Shown here: one piece after another, positions 44,005 to 52,687 of the stretch
How the letters are laid out: every line of letters starts with the position of its first letter
Position numbering within the stretch: the stretch's first letter is position 1
DNA from: Actinomycetota bacterium
GTDB taxonomy: Bacteria > Actinomycetota > Thermoleophilia > Solirubrobacterales > 70-9
Direction of reading: 5' to 3'
Assembly: GCA_005885405.1 (NCBI GenBank)
Contig: VAYN01000005.1
Span: forward strand, 82,583-146,582
Length of the DNA: 64,000 bases
Translations under genes and position numbers: made by a program
The notes under the pieces: model-generated
What the model saw: the letters and a program-made list of their open reading frames with translations, nothing else
What the model was told of the DNA's origin: nothing
The model's database searches: none

Positions 44005-45261
44005 ATGACCGAGGCCACGCGCGCGATCGAGGCGGTCTGGCGGATCGAGTCCGCCCGCCTGATCGCGGGCCTGGCGCGGATGGTCGGCGACGTCGGCTTG
44101 GCCGAGGACATGGCGCAGGACGCGCTGGTCGCGGCGATCGAGAAGTGGCCGGCCGACGGCGTTCCCGACAACCCCGGCGCCTGGCTGATGGCGACGGCGA
44201 AGAACCGGGCGATCGACCGGATGCGGCGGGAGAAGACGTACGAGCGCAAGCGCGAAGAGGTCGCCCACGACACCGGCGTGCTCTTTGCAATGGAGCGCTC
44301 CGACTTCGAGGCCGCGGCCGACGACGAGATCGGCGACGACCTGCTGGCGCTGATTTTCACCTGCTGCCACCCGCTGCTCTCCCGCGAGGCGCGGGTGGCG
44401 CTGACGCTGCGGCTGCTCGGCGGGCTGACGACGGGCGAGATCGCCCGCGCCTTCCTCGGCTCCGAGTCGACGGTGGCGCAGCGGCTGGTGCGGGCGAAGC
44501 GGACGCTGCGCGACGCCAAGGTCCCGTTCGAGGTGCCGCGCGGGGCTGAGCTGGAGGAGCGCCTTGGCTCGGTGCTGGAAGTGATCTACCTCGTTTTCAA
44601 CGAGGGCTACGCGGCGAGCGCGGGCGAGGACTGGGTCCGCCGCGACCTCTGCGAGGAAGCGCTGCGGCTGGGGCGGATCCTCGCCGAGCTGGCGCCGGCG
44701 GAGCCGGAGGTGCACGGACTGGTGGCGCTGATGGAGATCCAGGCCTCGCGGCTGGGCGCTCGACACGGCCCCGATGGCGAACCGGTGCTGCTGCTCGACC
44801 AGGACCGCAGCCGCTGGGACCCGCTCCTAATCGTCCGCGGCCGGCAGGCACTGGAGCGAGCCGAAGCCCTCCCGGGCCCACTTGGCCCCTACGGCCTGCA
44901 GGCCGCGATCGCCGCCTGCCACGCCCGCGCCCTCCGCCCCGGAGAAACCGATTGGGTCCGGATCAGCGCCCTCTACGACGCCCTCGCCCAGATCTCCGGC
45001 TCCCCGATCGTAGAGCTGAACCGAGCCGTCGCCGTAGGGATGGCCTTCGGTCCAGAGGCCGGGCTCGAACTACTCGACCGGATCAAAGACGAGCCAGCGC
45101 TGCAGAACTACCACCTGCTCCCAAGCGTCCGCGGCGACCTACTGGAAAAAGCCGGCCGCACCGAGGAGGCCTCAGCCGAGTTCGAACGCGCCGCGGAGCT
45201 GACTCAGAACGAGCGCGAGCGCGGGCTCCTACTCAAGCGTGCCCGTTTGCAAGTCGATTGA
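44005..45261 (+). CDS. ECF42-group RNA polymerase sigma factor with C-terminal TPR-like domain
   Basis: A 418-residue ECF sigma factor. Sigma2 is at about residues 10-80 (ESARLIAGLARMVGDVGLAEDMAQDALVAA...NPGAWLMATAKNRAIDRMRR) and sigma4 at about 125-180 (ALTLRLLGGLTTGEIARAFLGSESTVAQRLVRAKRTLRD). The 230-residue C-terminal DUF6596/TPR-like extension (YLVFNEGYAASAGEDWVRRDLCEEALRLGRIL) defines the ECF42 group, which lacks an anti-sigma factor and whose extension is needed for activity. Partner gene DGPF is immediately upstream. The end overlaps a GNAT gene convergently by 29 bases. Confidence 0.93.
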   Translation: MTEATRAIEAVWRIESARLIAGLARMVGDVGLAEDMAQDALVAAIEKWPADGVPDNPGAWLMATAKNRAIDRMRREKTYERKREEVAHDTGVLFAMERSDFEAAADDEIGDDLLALIFTCCHPLLSREARVALTLRLLGGLTTGEIARAFLGSESTVAQRLVRAKRTLRDAKVPFEVPRGAELEERLGSVLEVIYLVFNEGYAASAGEDWVRRDLCEEALRLGRILAELAPAEPEVHGLVALMEIQASRLGARHGPDGEPVLLLDQDRSRWDPLLIVRGRQALERAEALPGPLGPYGLQAAIAACHARALRPGETDWVRISALYDALAQISGSPIVELNRAVAVGMAFGPEAGLELLDRIKDEPALQNYHLLPSVRGDLLEKAGRTEEASAEFERAAELTQNERERGLLLKRARLQVD

Positions 45262-45730
45262 TCCCGTCCCTTTCCAGTCGCAGCATCCGCCAGTCGTCGA
45301 GCCGGCGCGCACCGATCTTGGCGTAGAAGTCGAGCGCCGGTTCGTTCCACTCCAGGGCGCACCATTCGAGCCGGGCGTAATCGCGCTCCTCGGCGATCCG
45401 CGCCAGGTGCTCCATCACCGCCAGGCCGATGCCGCCGCGCCGGTGCTCGGGACGGACGTAGACGTCCTCCAGCCAGATCCCCGGCCGGCACTCGAAGGTC
45501 GAGAAGTTGGTGAAGAAGATCGCGTAGCCGACCGCTTCGCCGTCGGCGGTCTCAATCAGGAGCGCCTCGGCGGCTTTGCGCTCGAACAGCGAGTTATGGA
45601 GGGTCTCGGCGTCACCGGCCAGCTTGTCGGCGAGTTTCTCGTAGGCGGCGAGCTCGAGGATCAGGTCGAAGAGCAGCTGCGCGTCCTCTTCGGTCGCCGG
45701 GCGGATCTCGACGTCGTTGACGGTGGCCAT
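45233..45730 (-). CDS. GNAT acetyltransferase, spermidine/diamine N-acetyltransferase-like
   Basis: A 165-residue GNAT protein: VEIRPATEEDAQLLFDLILELAAYEKL, IWLEDVYVRPEHRRGGIGLAVMEHLARIA (acetyl-CoA loop) and LEWCALEWNEPALDFYAKIGARRLDDWRMLRL, a pattern close to diamine acetyltransferases (SAT-like). Substrate not proven. It follows the LLM gene by 10 bases in the same direction. Confidence 0.9.
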   Translation of the reverse strand: MATVNDVEIRPATEEDAQLLFDLILELAAYEKLADKLAGDAETLHNSLFERKAAEALLIETADGEAVGYAIFFTNFSTFECRPGIWLEDVYVRPEHRRGGIGLAVMEHLARIAEERDYARLEWCALEWNEPALDFYAKIGARRLDDWRMLRLERDGINRLANGHA

Positions 45731-45740
45731 CCGGCGGAGC

Positions 45741-46736
45741 CTAGGCCGAGCCGCGAAGGCGCGGCAGCACCTCGCCCTTGTAGACGTCGATCGCGCCCAG
45801 CGGGTCGGCGCCGGAGTTGTTCATCAGGGCGACGACCGTCGCCCCCATCTCTTCGACTTCGCGGATGCGTTCGGCGTGGACCTCGGGGTCGGCGGCGATG
45901 ATCAGGTCTTCCTTCAGCTCCTCGTCGGAGACCTGCTTCTCGCCCTCCTCGTACATCGCCTGCGGGTCGTGCCACTCGTCGCGGTAGAACTCTTTCGGCT
46001 GCGAGCCCTTCCAGACCCGGCAGCCCTCGAGCGCGGCGTCGTCGTCGGGGGCCCAGGAGAAGGCGGCCTGGAGAACGATCTCGCCCGGCTCGCGGCCGGC
46101 GTCCTCGGCGGCGCCCTTGTAGGCGTCGATCAGCTCCGGCACCGATTCCGGGTCGGCGAGGGTCCAAAGGCCGTCGCCGTGGCGGCCGGCGACCTTCGCC
46201 GCCTTCGGGCCGAAGGCGGAGACGTAAATCGGCGGCCGGCGGTTCTCCGGCCGCGAGTGGATATAGGCGCGGTCGGTGGCGAAGTGCTTGCCGGCGCCGC
46301 TGAGGCGCTGGCCGTCCCAGAGGGCGCGGATCATCTCCAGCGCCTCCTCCATCCGCTCGACCTTTTCGCTGGGCGAGGGCCAGTCCGCCCCCAGCGGCAC
46401 CTCGTTGAGGGCCTCGCCGGAGCCCACCCCGAGGTAGGGACGGCCGGGGTACATCAGCTCCATCGTCGCCCAGGCCTGCGCGATCAGGACCGGGTGGTAG
46501 CGCGGGCCCGGCGGCGTCACCGCGGTGCCGAAGGAAACGCGCTCGGTCGCCTGCGCCGCCGCCCCGAGCCAGACCCAGGCGTGCCCCGCCTCCCCCGGTT
46601 CCCACCAGGGCTGCAGGTGGTCGCTGCAGCCGATGCCGTCGAACCCCGCCTCCTCAGCGGCGACGGCTTGCGGCAGCAACTGCTCGGGCGGGAACTGCTC
46701 GTGGGCGCAGAGGTGGAGGTAGCGCATCGGCTTCAC
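45741..46736 (-). CDS. LLM-class F420-dependent oxidoreductase
   Basis: A 331-residue TIM-barrel flavin/deazaflavin enzyme of the luciferase-like monooxygenase superfamily, closest in appearance to F420-dependent glucose-6-phosphate dehydrogenase-type proteins (EEAGFDGIGCSDHLQPWWEPGEAGHAWVWLGAAAQAT; YLGVGSGEALNEVPLGADWPS; SAFGPKAAKVAGRHGDGLWT). F420 use is inferred from the family and host type. It lies 23 bases downstream of the ferritin-like gene. Confidence 0.88.
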   Translation of the reverse strand: MKPMRYLHLCAHEQFPPEQLLPQAVAAEEAGFDGIGCSDHLQPWWEPGEAGHAWVWLGAAAQATERVSFGTAVTPPGPRYHPVLIAQAWATMELMYPGRPYLGVGSGEALNEVPLGADWPSPSEKVERMEEALEMIRALWDGQRLSGAGKHFATDRAYIHSRPENRRPPIYVSAFGPKAAKVAGRHGDGLWTLADPESVPELIDAYKGAAEDAGREPGEIVLQAAFSWAPDDDAALEGCRVWKGSQPKEFYRDEWHDPQAMYEEGEKQVSDEELKEDLIIAADPEVHAERIREVEEMGATVVALMNNSGADPLGAIDVYKGEVLPRLRGSA

Positions 46737-46759
46737 CCCAGGGTCGGCGCGGGCCTCGC

Positions 46760-47269
46760 CTACGCCTTGCCCTCGAACTCGTACTCGCGCAGGAAGCCCT
46801 CGAAGAGGCGCCGGTGGCCCTGCTCGTCGCGGAGGATCGCGACCACCATGTCCTGGGTGACCGGGTCGACCCCGTCGGTCACCTCGATGATCCGGGTGTA
46901 GTGCTCAATCGCGCCCGTCTCGGCTTTGATCACGCCGCGGATCACGTGGACGACGTCGACCTGGTGCTCGGGCGGCTGTAGGAAGCTCTGTTCGGCGCTG
47001 AAGGCTTCGGAACCGGGGACGACGCCGTAGAGCTCCTTGATCCGGTCGGCGAACTGCCTCGCGTGGCCGAGCTCCTCTTCGATGTCTTCGGCGAGGGACT
47101 CGCGGATCTCCTGGGCGCGGACGCCGTCGAGGTTGGTCGAAGCGGCGAGATAGCTCATCACCGTCTCGATCTCCATCCAGTAGGCCTTGGTCAGCAGGGC
47201 GACGATCTCTTCGCGGGTACCGGAGGCATCGCCGCTGAAGATCCCCTTGTCGGAGGTGGTGGACTCCAT
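46760..47269 (-). CDS. Ferritin-like (bacterioferritin/Dps-type) protein
   Basis: A 169-residue four-helix protein from ATG 47269 (MESTTSDKGIFSGDASGTREE); the track start adds 11 residues. Di-iron-type ligands appear as MEIETVMSYLAAS, EELGHARQFADRI, ETGAIEHYTRI and DEQGHRRLFEGF (ExxH twice). It would store or detoxify iron. A sigma-B-type promoter lies 65 bases upstream. Confidence 0.86.
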   Translation of the reverse strand: MESTTSDKGIFSGDASGTREEIVALLTKAYWMEIETVMSYLAASTNLDGVRAQEIRESLAEDIEEELGHARQFADRIKELYGVVPGSEAFSAEQSFLQPPEHQVDVVHVIRGVIKAETGAIEHYTRIIEVTDGVDPVTQDMVVAILRDEQGHRRLFEGFLREYEFEGKA

Positions 47270-47334
47270 CGCTAGTTCTTCTCCCTCATGGTCGTCTGGC
47301 AACTGGTTACTCGTCTTGAGCCTACGCCCGGCGG

Positions 47335-47360
47335 CTACCCCGGCGCGTGGGCGTGGAAAC
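47335..47360 (-). promoter_or_regulatory. Sigma-B-type promoter of the ferritin-like gene
   Basis: GTTT (47357-47360), 16-base spacer, GGGTAG (47335-47340), about 65 bases before ATG 47269 and running antisense to the 5' flank of the carbonic anhydrase gene. Confidence 0.62.
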
Positions 47361-47401
47361 GCGGCTGCGGGCGAGGCGGACTGCGGCTAGGCTGCGGCGC
47401 C

Positions 47402-47902
47402 ATGGACACGATCGATTCCCTGCTCGAGAACAACAAAGGCTTTGCCGACGGACTGACCCCGCGGCACCTCGACGTCGAACCGCAACGCCACCTGGCGATC
47501 GTCACCTGCATGGACTCGCGGCTGGACGTCTTCGCCGCCCTCGGTCTCGGCGACGGCGAGGCGCACATCCTCCGCAACGCCGGCGGCGTCATCACCGACG
47601 ACGTGATCCGCTCACTGGCGCTCTCGCAGCGGCGGCTGGGGACGCGCGAGGTGATGCTGATCCACCACGACGACTGCGGCCTGCAGAAGATCACCGAGGA
47701 CGGCTTCCGGATGGAGCTGCAGGAGACGACGGGGATCGCCCCCTCCTTTGCGATCGAGGCGTTCAAGGACGTCGAGGAGGACGTGCGGCAGTCGATCCGC
47801 CGCGTCCGCGCCTCCCCCTTCCTGCCCCACCGCGACGTCGTGCGCGGCTTCGTCTACGACGTCGACACCCACCGGCTGCGCGAGGTCGAGGTCCCCGAGT
47901 AG
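47402..47902 (+). CDS. Beta-class carbonic anhydrase
   Basis: A 166-residue zinc enzyme interconverting CO2 and bicarbonate. Ligands are Cys in VTCMDSRLD and His/Cys in LIHHDDCGL; NAGGVITDDVIRSLALSQ is the conserved helix. Start at ATG 47402 (MDTIDSLLENNKGFADG); the track ORF adds 38 residues of weak sequence. It belongs to the short single-domain actinobacterial type. Its stop overlaps the S9 peptidase start (TAGTG). Confidence 0.92.
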   Translation: MDTIDSLLENNKGFADGLTPRHLDVEPQRHLAIVTCMDSRLDVFAALGLGDGEAHILRNAGGVITDDVIRSLALSQRRLGTREVMLIHHDDCGLQKITEDGFRMELQETTGIAPSFAIEAFKDVEEDVRQSIRRVRASPFLPHRDVVRGFVYDVDTHRLREVEVPE

Positions 47903-49866
47903 TGGCGACGGTCGCCCCCTACGGGTCCTGGTCCTCGCCAATCGCGGCGGCGACGGTGGCCCGGTCGGGGCGGCGGCTGGGTTTCCCGGCGATCGCCGCC
48001 GACGGCGCGGTCTGGTGGGCGGAAGGGCGGCCGGAGGAGGGCGGCCGCGTGGCGCTGATGCGCCAGCTCGGCGGGGGCGAGCTTGAGCGGGTGACGCCGG
48101 AGGGGGTCAACGTCCGCACCCGAGTGCACGAGTACGGCGGCGGCGCCTGGTGCCTGGTCGAGCCCGACCTCGTCGTCTTCGTCGACTTCTCCGACCAGCG
48201 CCTGTACCGGCAGCGGATCGGCTCCGAGCCGGTGGCGATCTCGCCCGAGCCGCCGGTGCTAGGTGCTGTCCGCTACGCCGATATGCGGCCGACGCCGGAT
48301 GGGAGCGGGATCGTCTGCGTGCGTGAACGCGATGCCGAGCCCGAACCGGTGAACGAGATCGTCTCGCTGCCCCTCGACGGCTCGGCGCAGCCGCAGGTGA
48401 TCGCCGGCGGTCGTGACTTCTACTCCTTCCCGCGGATCAGCCCCGATGGGTCATGGCTCGCCTGGACCTGCTGGGACCACCCGAACATGCCTTGGGACGG
48501 GACCGAGCTATGGATCGCGCCGCTCGGCGATCCGGGCGAGGAGCGGCTGATCGCAGGGGGCCGCGACGAGTCGGTCTTCCAGCCCGAATGGGATGCCCGC
48601 GGGCGCCTGCACTTCCTCTCCGACCGCGCCGGCTGGTGGAACCTCTACCGGGCCGGGGAGCCGGATGCCGAGCTGAGCGGCGAGGACGGTCCGCTCGTCC
48701 AGCTGACCGACCAGCACGCCGACCACGCCCACCCGCAGTGGCTCTTCGGCGGCGCTACCTACGCCTTCCTTGAGAGCGGCGCGATCGCCGTCGTCCGCAC
48801 CGAGCAGGCCGAAGAACGCCTTGTCCTGCTGCAGCCGGAGGGCTGGGAACCCACCAACCTCGATCTTCCCTTTACCTCCTTCGGCTACCCGGCGCTGGCG
48901 GCGCGCGGCGAGAAGGTCGCCTTCGCCGCGGCGAGCCCGGAGAGCGAGACCGCGGTCGTCGTCTACGACGCCGAGCGCGGCGAGACCGAGGTGGTGCGCA
49001 CCTCCAGCGACGATCCCGTCGACCCCGCCTACGTCTCGCGGCCGCGGGCGATCGAGTTCCCGACCGGCGACGGCGAGGTCGCCTACGGCTTCTACTACCC
49101 GCCGACGAACCCGGAGTTCGTGGCGCCAGAGGGGGAACTGCCGCCGTTGATCGTCGAGAGCCACGGCGGGCCGACCTCCCACGCCACCCCGGCGCTGGAC
49201 CGCGAATTCCTCTACTGGACCAGCCGCGGGATCGGCGTCGTCGACGTCAACTACCGGGGGAGCAGCGGCTTCGGGCGCGAGTACCGCAACAAACTGCGCG
49301 GCACCTGGGGCGTCGTCGACAACGTGGACTGCCTGAGCGCGGCGCTCCACCTGGCCGATAGGGGCCTCGCCGACCGCGAGCGGCTGGCAATCCGCGGCGG
49401 CTCGGCCGGCGGCTACGCCACCCTCTGCGCGCTCACCTTCCACGACGGATTCGCCGCCGGGGCGAGCTACTTCGGCGTCGCCGACGCCGAGGCGCTCGCC
49501 ACCGACACCCACAAGTTCGAGTCCCGCTACCTCGACCTCCTGATCGGCCCGTATCCCGAGCAGGCCGACCTCTACCGCGAGCGCTCGCCGATCAACCACG
49601 TCGAGCAGCTGCAGGTGCCGGTGATCCTCTTCCAGGGACTCGAGGACAAGGTGGTGCCGCCGAACCAGGCGGAGACGATGGCGGCGGCGCTGAAGAGCAA
49701 CGGCGTCCCCTACGCCTACCTCCCCTTCGAGGGTGAGCAGCACGGGTTCCGCAAGGCGGAGACGAACATCCGCTGCCTCGAAGCCGAGCTCTACTTCTAC
49801 GGGCGGATCATGGGATTCGAGCCGGCCGGGGATCCGGAGCCGGTCGAGATCGTCGGCCTCAGCTGA
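47902..49866 (+). CDS. S9-family serine peptidase (acylaminoacyl-peptidase-like)
   Basis: A 654-residue protein starting at GTG 47902, one base into the carbonic anhydrase stop; the track start is frame read-through. An N-terminal seven-bladed propeller (residues 1-390; repeated TPDGSG, SPDGSWLAWTCWD, LHFLSDRAGWWNLYR) precedes an alpha/beta hydrolase. The nucleophile is in IRGGSAGGYATL, the Asp in FQGLEDKVVPPNQ and the His in GEQHGFRK. No signal peptide, so it probably acts on cytosolic peptides. It overlaps the acyltransferase gene convergently by 8 bases. Confidence 0.93.
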   Translation: MATVAPYGSWSSPIAAATVARSGRRLGFPAIAADGAVWWAEGRPEEGGRVALMRQLGGGELERVTPEGVNVRTRVHEYGGGAWCLVEPDLVVFVDFSDQRLYRQRIGSEPVAISPEPPVLGAVRYADMRPTPDGSGIVCVRERDAEPEPVNEIVSLPLDGSAQPQVIAGGRDFYSFPRISPDGSWLAWTCWDHPNMPWDGTELWIAPLGDPGEERLIAGGRDESVFQPEWDARGRLHFLSDRAGWWNLYRAGEPDAELSGEDGPLVQLTDQHADHAHPQWLFGGATYAFLESGAIAVVRTEQAEERLVLLQPEGWEPTNLDLPFTSFGYPALAARGEKVAFAAASPESETAVVVYDAERGETEVVRTSSDDPVDPAYVSRPRAIEFPTGDGEVAYGFYYPPTNPEFVAPEGELPPLIVESHGGPTSHATPALDREFLYWTSRGIGVVDVNYRGSSGFGREYRNKLRGTWGVVDNVDCLSAALHLADRGLADRERLAIRGGSAGGYATLCALTFHDGFAAGASYFGVADAEALATDTHKFESRYLDLLIGPYPEQADLYRERSPINHVEQLQVPVILFQGLEDKVVPPNQAETMAAALKSNGVPYAYLPFEGEQHGFRKAETNIRCLEAELYFYGRIMGFEPAGDPEPVEIVGLS

Positions 49867-51823
49867 CGACGCAGTTCTTCGAGCCGCCCTCGGTTTCGCC
49901 TTTTTCCGGGAAGGCGTGGGCGAGGGCGTTGGCGATCAGCTCGGCGCGGGCGGCGTAGCCCGGCGAGGTGAAGTGGATGCCGTCTTCGATGAACCACTCG
50001 TCTTTGAGGTCCGAGGCCCAGTCGTAGACGCGCATGTTGGGGTAGGTGGCGCAGGCGGTGACGAGTTCCTCGTCCCACTTCTCCATGTTGCCCTTCGAGT
50101 AGGGGTCGCCGGCTTCGACGATCGAGCGGACGTTGACCCAGAGCACCGGTTCGTCGCCGATGATGGTCATCATTTTTTCGATCCGTTCGCGCTCGGTAAC
50201 GGTTGAGCCGGCGGCGACGTTGGCGGCCTCATTGGTGCCGAGAGCGAGGACCCAGCAGCCTTTGAAGCCTTCGGCCTTCCAGGCGGCGGCGACTTCCTGG
50301 GCGTTGGGGTTGCCTTCGAAGCGCTCTTCGATCGAGGTCGCCCCCGTCACCTCCATGTGGACTTCTTTGACCCCGACTTCGGCGTAGCGGGCGGGGATGC
50401 GCTGCGATTCGATCGGCAGGTATTCGGCGTTGTCGAGGCCCTCGGAGGTGGAGTCGCCGATGTGGACGACGGCTTTGCAGGACGATTTCGTCGAATCTTC
50501 CGCCTGCGCTTTGGTCAGCGGCGGCGGCTTCGTCGTCCCCTCTGCGCGCGCCTGCTCGGCGCGGATGTCGTTGCCTTCGGCCGAGGTCGAGTTGAGTCCG
50601 GCCATCCCGGCGGCGGCGATCACGAGGACGATGCCCATGCCGACGATCGCGACCCGCATCGGCGGCGCGAAGGTCTCCCATTTCCAGCCGACGGCGCGGC
50701 GGCGGGCGAAGAAGCGGCCGATCGCGCCGTGGCGGATCGGCTCCTCGACGAAGCGCCAGGAGAGAGCGGCGATGGCGAAGATCGCGGCTACCTGGAGCAG
50801 GCTGCGGGTGAGGCTGTCCTCGTGCCCCGCCCCCTGGGGCGTGGTGAGGACGATGATCGGCGTCTGCCAGAGGTAGATCCCGTAGGAGCGGACGCCGACC
50901 CAGCGCAGCGGCTGCACCCCCAGCCAGGTGCCGAGGCGGCAGGCTGGATGGGTCAACGGCATCAGCACCATCACCGTCGCCAGCGAGAGGATCATGAAGC
51001 CGCCGCGGTAGAGGAAAGGCGAAAGTTCGCCGCAGCGCCAGATCATCAGGGCGATGATCGCCAGGCCGGCGACGCCGAGGGCGTCGAGCGTGTTGCGCGC
51101 CTGGGGGGCGATGCGGCGGCTGAGTTTGCGGCTCGGCCAGACCATCGCCAGGGCGGCGCCGAAGAGGAGGCCGCCGGCGCGGGTGTCGGTGCCGAAGTAG
51201 AGGCGCGAGGGGTCGAAGCTCGGTTCGTAGAGGATCGCCATCAAGATCGTGGAGGCGAGGGCGCCGGCAATCGTCAACAGCGCCAGGCGGGGGCGTACTC
51301 CCGAGGGGAGCGGGCGCTCGTGGACGAGCTTGACCCCGGCCAGGAGCAGGAACGGCCAGAGGATGTAGAACTGCTCCTCGACCGAGAGCGACCAGAGGTG
51401 GTCGAGCGGGCCTTCGGCTTCGAAGCGAGCGAAGTAGGAGACGTCGGCGAAGATCTGCTGCCAGTTGTTGACGTAGAAGATCGCCGAGACGACGCCCTTG
51501 CGGAACTGGTCGGGCTGGGCGGGGCCGAAGATCGTCACCCAGGCGACGACGATCGCCAGCATCAGGAAGAGCGCCGGCAGCAGGCGGCGGGCGCGGGCGA
51601 GCCAGAAGGCGCCGAGCTTGATCCGGCCGTGGGCGTTCAGCTGGTTCAGCAGGATGTCGGTGATCAGATAGCCGCTGAGGGTGAAGAAGACGCCGACCCC
51701 GAGCATGCCGCCGGGCGCCCAGTCGAAACCGAGGTGGAAGAGGATGACCGAGAGGACGGCTATCGCACGTAGCCCGTCCAGCCCAGGCATGTAGCGCTGG
51801 TTGCGCTTGACGGGTTCAGGCAT
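49859..51823 (-). CDS. Acyltransferase-3 with C-terminal SGNH domain
   Basis: A 654-residue membrane protein. Residues 1-390 are an acyltransferase-3 domain with about ten helices (MPGLDGLRAIAVLSVILFHLGF; GGMLGVGVFFTLSGYLITDIL; LWSLSVEEQFYILWPFLLL). After one more helix (residue ~425) a periplasmic SGNH-hydrolase domain follows (VVHIGDSTSEGLDN; LALGTNEAAN; WFIEDGIHFTSPGYAARAELI). OafA/PatB-type proteins of this kind O-acylate surface polysaccharides. ATG 51823 chosen; ATG 51835 is also possible. Head-to-head with a secreted protein gene. Confidence 0.9.
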   Translation of the reverse strand: MPEPVKRNQRYMPGLDGLRAIAVLSVILFHLGFDWAPGGMLGVGVFFTLSGYLITDILLNQLNAHGRIKLGAFWLARARRLLPALFLMLAIVVAWVTIFGPAQPDQFRKGVVSAIFYVNNWQQIFADVSYFARFEAEGPLDHLWSLSVEEQFYILWPFLLLAGVKLVHERPLPSGVRPRLALLTIAGALASTILMAILYEPSFDPSRLYFGTDTRAGGLLFGAALAMVWPSRKLSRRIAPQARNTLDALGVAGLAIIALMIWRCGELSPFLYRGGFMILSLATVMVLMPLTHPACRLGTWLGVQPLRWVGVRSYGIYLWQTPIIVLTTPQGAGHEDSLTRSLLQVAAIFAIAALSWRFVEEPIRHGAIGRFFARRRAVGWKWETFAPPMRVAIVGMGIVLVIAAAGMAGLNSTSAEGNDIRAEQARAEGTTKPPPLTKAQAEDSTKSSCKAVVHIGDSTSEGLDNAEYLPIESQRIPARYAEVGVKEVHMEVTGATSIEERFEGNPNAQEVAAAWKAEGFKGCWVLALGTNEAANVAAGSTVTERERIEKMMTIIGDEPVLWVNVRSIVEAGDPYSKGNMEKWDEELVTACATYPNMRVYDWASDLKDEWFIEDGIHFTSPGYAARAELIANALAHAFPEKGETEGGSKNCVVS

Positions 51824-51867
51824 CGGTGCGCGCATGCTACGGATCGGCGCTGATAGCTTTCGCCGCA

Positions 51868-52524
51868 GTGAGTCCCGTCCGAGCCTCTCGCCGCCGCCTC
51901 TCCTTCTTTTTTTCCTTGGCTCTGGTCGCAGGGCTCGCGGTACTGGCGTTTGGGAGTTCGAGTGCGGTCGCAAAGGACAGCTGTCCTGGGTTCAAAGTCC
52001 TGCACGACGACCGCATCGGGTCGGCAGAGCTCCCCGCCGGTACCTACAGCGTGATTGCCGCCGAAGATCTTGGCTGCGAAGCCGCCTCCAAACTCTTCAC
52101 CCGCTTCCTCCAGGACTGGGACGGAAACCTGCCGCGCCCCTGGCGCGTCACCGGTGAAGGCAGCGGCGTTGCCTCTTTCTCCCGCGGCGGAGGCATGGGG
52201 GGCTTCACCGTCCGACGGACGGGCGGAAGCGGAGGCGGCACCAACCCCGAAATCGGCAAGCTCTGCCCCGGCACCTTCACCGTCAACGCCGGCTCCGACG
52301 TCGGCCCCCTCTACTTCGCCAAAGGCCAGTACCTCCTCTACATCCCGGCGCGCTCCGGGATCACCTGTCGCCGCGCCTCGGTTCTGTTCACGCGCTTCCT
52401 CGCAGCGCCCGGCGGGATGCTGCCGAGCCCGTGGCGTGTGCTGACCCAGACGGCGACGTTCTACAAGCCGGCAAACCCGACGCGGTCGGCGTTCCGGGTC
52501 GAGCCCGAGGCCGGGGTCTCCTAG
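51868..52524 (+). CDS. Secreted protein with two copies of an unrecognised domain
   Basis: A 218-residue protein from GTG 51868 with a signal peptide (RRRLSFFFSLALVAGLAVLAFGSSSAVA). The mature part repeats one domain of about 75 residues twice: CPGFKVLHDDRIGSAELPAGTY...ASKLFTRFLQDWDGNLPRPWRV and CPGTFTVNAGSDVGPLYFAKGQY...ASVLFTRFLAAPGGMLPSPWRV. Each copy has two Cys, likely one disulfide. A Gly/Ser-rich linker separates them. I do not recognise the family. Confidence 0.78.
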   Translation: MSPVRASRRRLSFFFSLALVAGLAVLAFGSSSAVAKDSCPGFKVLHDDRIGSAELPAGTYSVIAAEDLGCEAASKLFTRFLQDWDGNLPRPWRVTGEGSGVASFSRGGGMGGFTVRRTGGSGGGTNPEIGKLCPGTFTVNAGSDVGPLYFAKGQYLLYIPARSGITCRRASVLFTRFLAAPGGMLPSPWRVLTQTATFYKPANPTRSAFRVEPEAGVS

Positions 52525-52570
52525 CTCGTAGTTCCTGGGTACTGCGCCCGACTCAGGCGGTATTTGACCG

Positions 52571-52615
52571 CGAGTCCGCGAGAAACACTCTCCAGGGATG
52601 GTTTTCGCGGACTCG
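52571..52615. repeat. Long inverted repeat upstream of the UdgX promoter
   Basis: CGAGTCCGCGA (52571-52581) and TCGCGGACTCG (52605-52615) are perfect 11-bp arms, extendable to 14 with a G-U pair, around about 17-23 bases. It begins 46 bases after the secreted-protein stop and ends 36 bases before the promoter at 52652. It could be a terminator without T run, or a protein site. Confidence 0.7.
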
Positions 52616-52651
52616 ACGGGCTCGGTCTCGGTTAGGGCTCTTCGGGTTGCG

Positions 52652-52678
52652 GTTTCTCTTCCTATCGAGCTTGGGTAG
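52652..52678 (+). promoter_or_regulatory. Sigma-B-type promoter of UdgX-topoisomerase IB, leaderless type
   Basis: GTTT (52652-52655), 17-base spacer, GGGTAG (52673-52678), then exactly 9 bases to ATG 52688. No ribosome-binding sequence fits in the gap. Confidence 0.65.
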
Positions 52679-52687
52679 CTGGCGACT

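Noticed and set aside
48508-49743. 411-codon minus-strand frame, and similar long ones at 12106-13416 (+), 50357-51772 (+) and 54784-56226 (-)
   Set aside because: All are shadows of S9 peptidase, mrdA, the acyltransferase and the SDR/ADH genes; none shows a domain motif.
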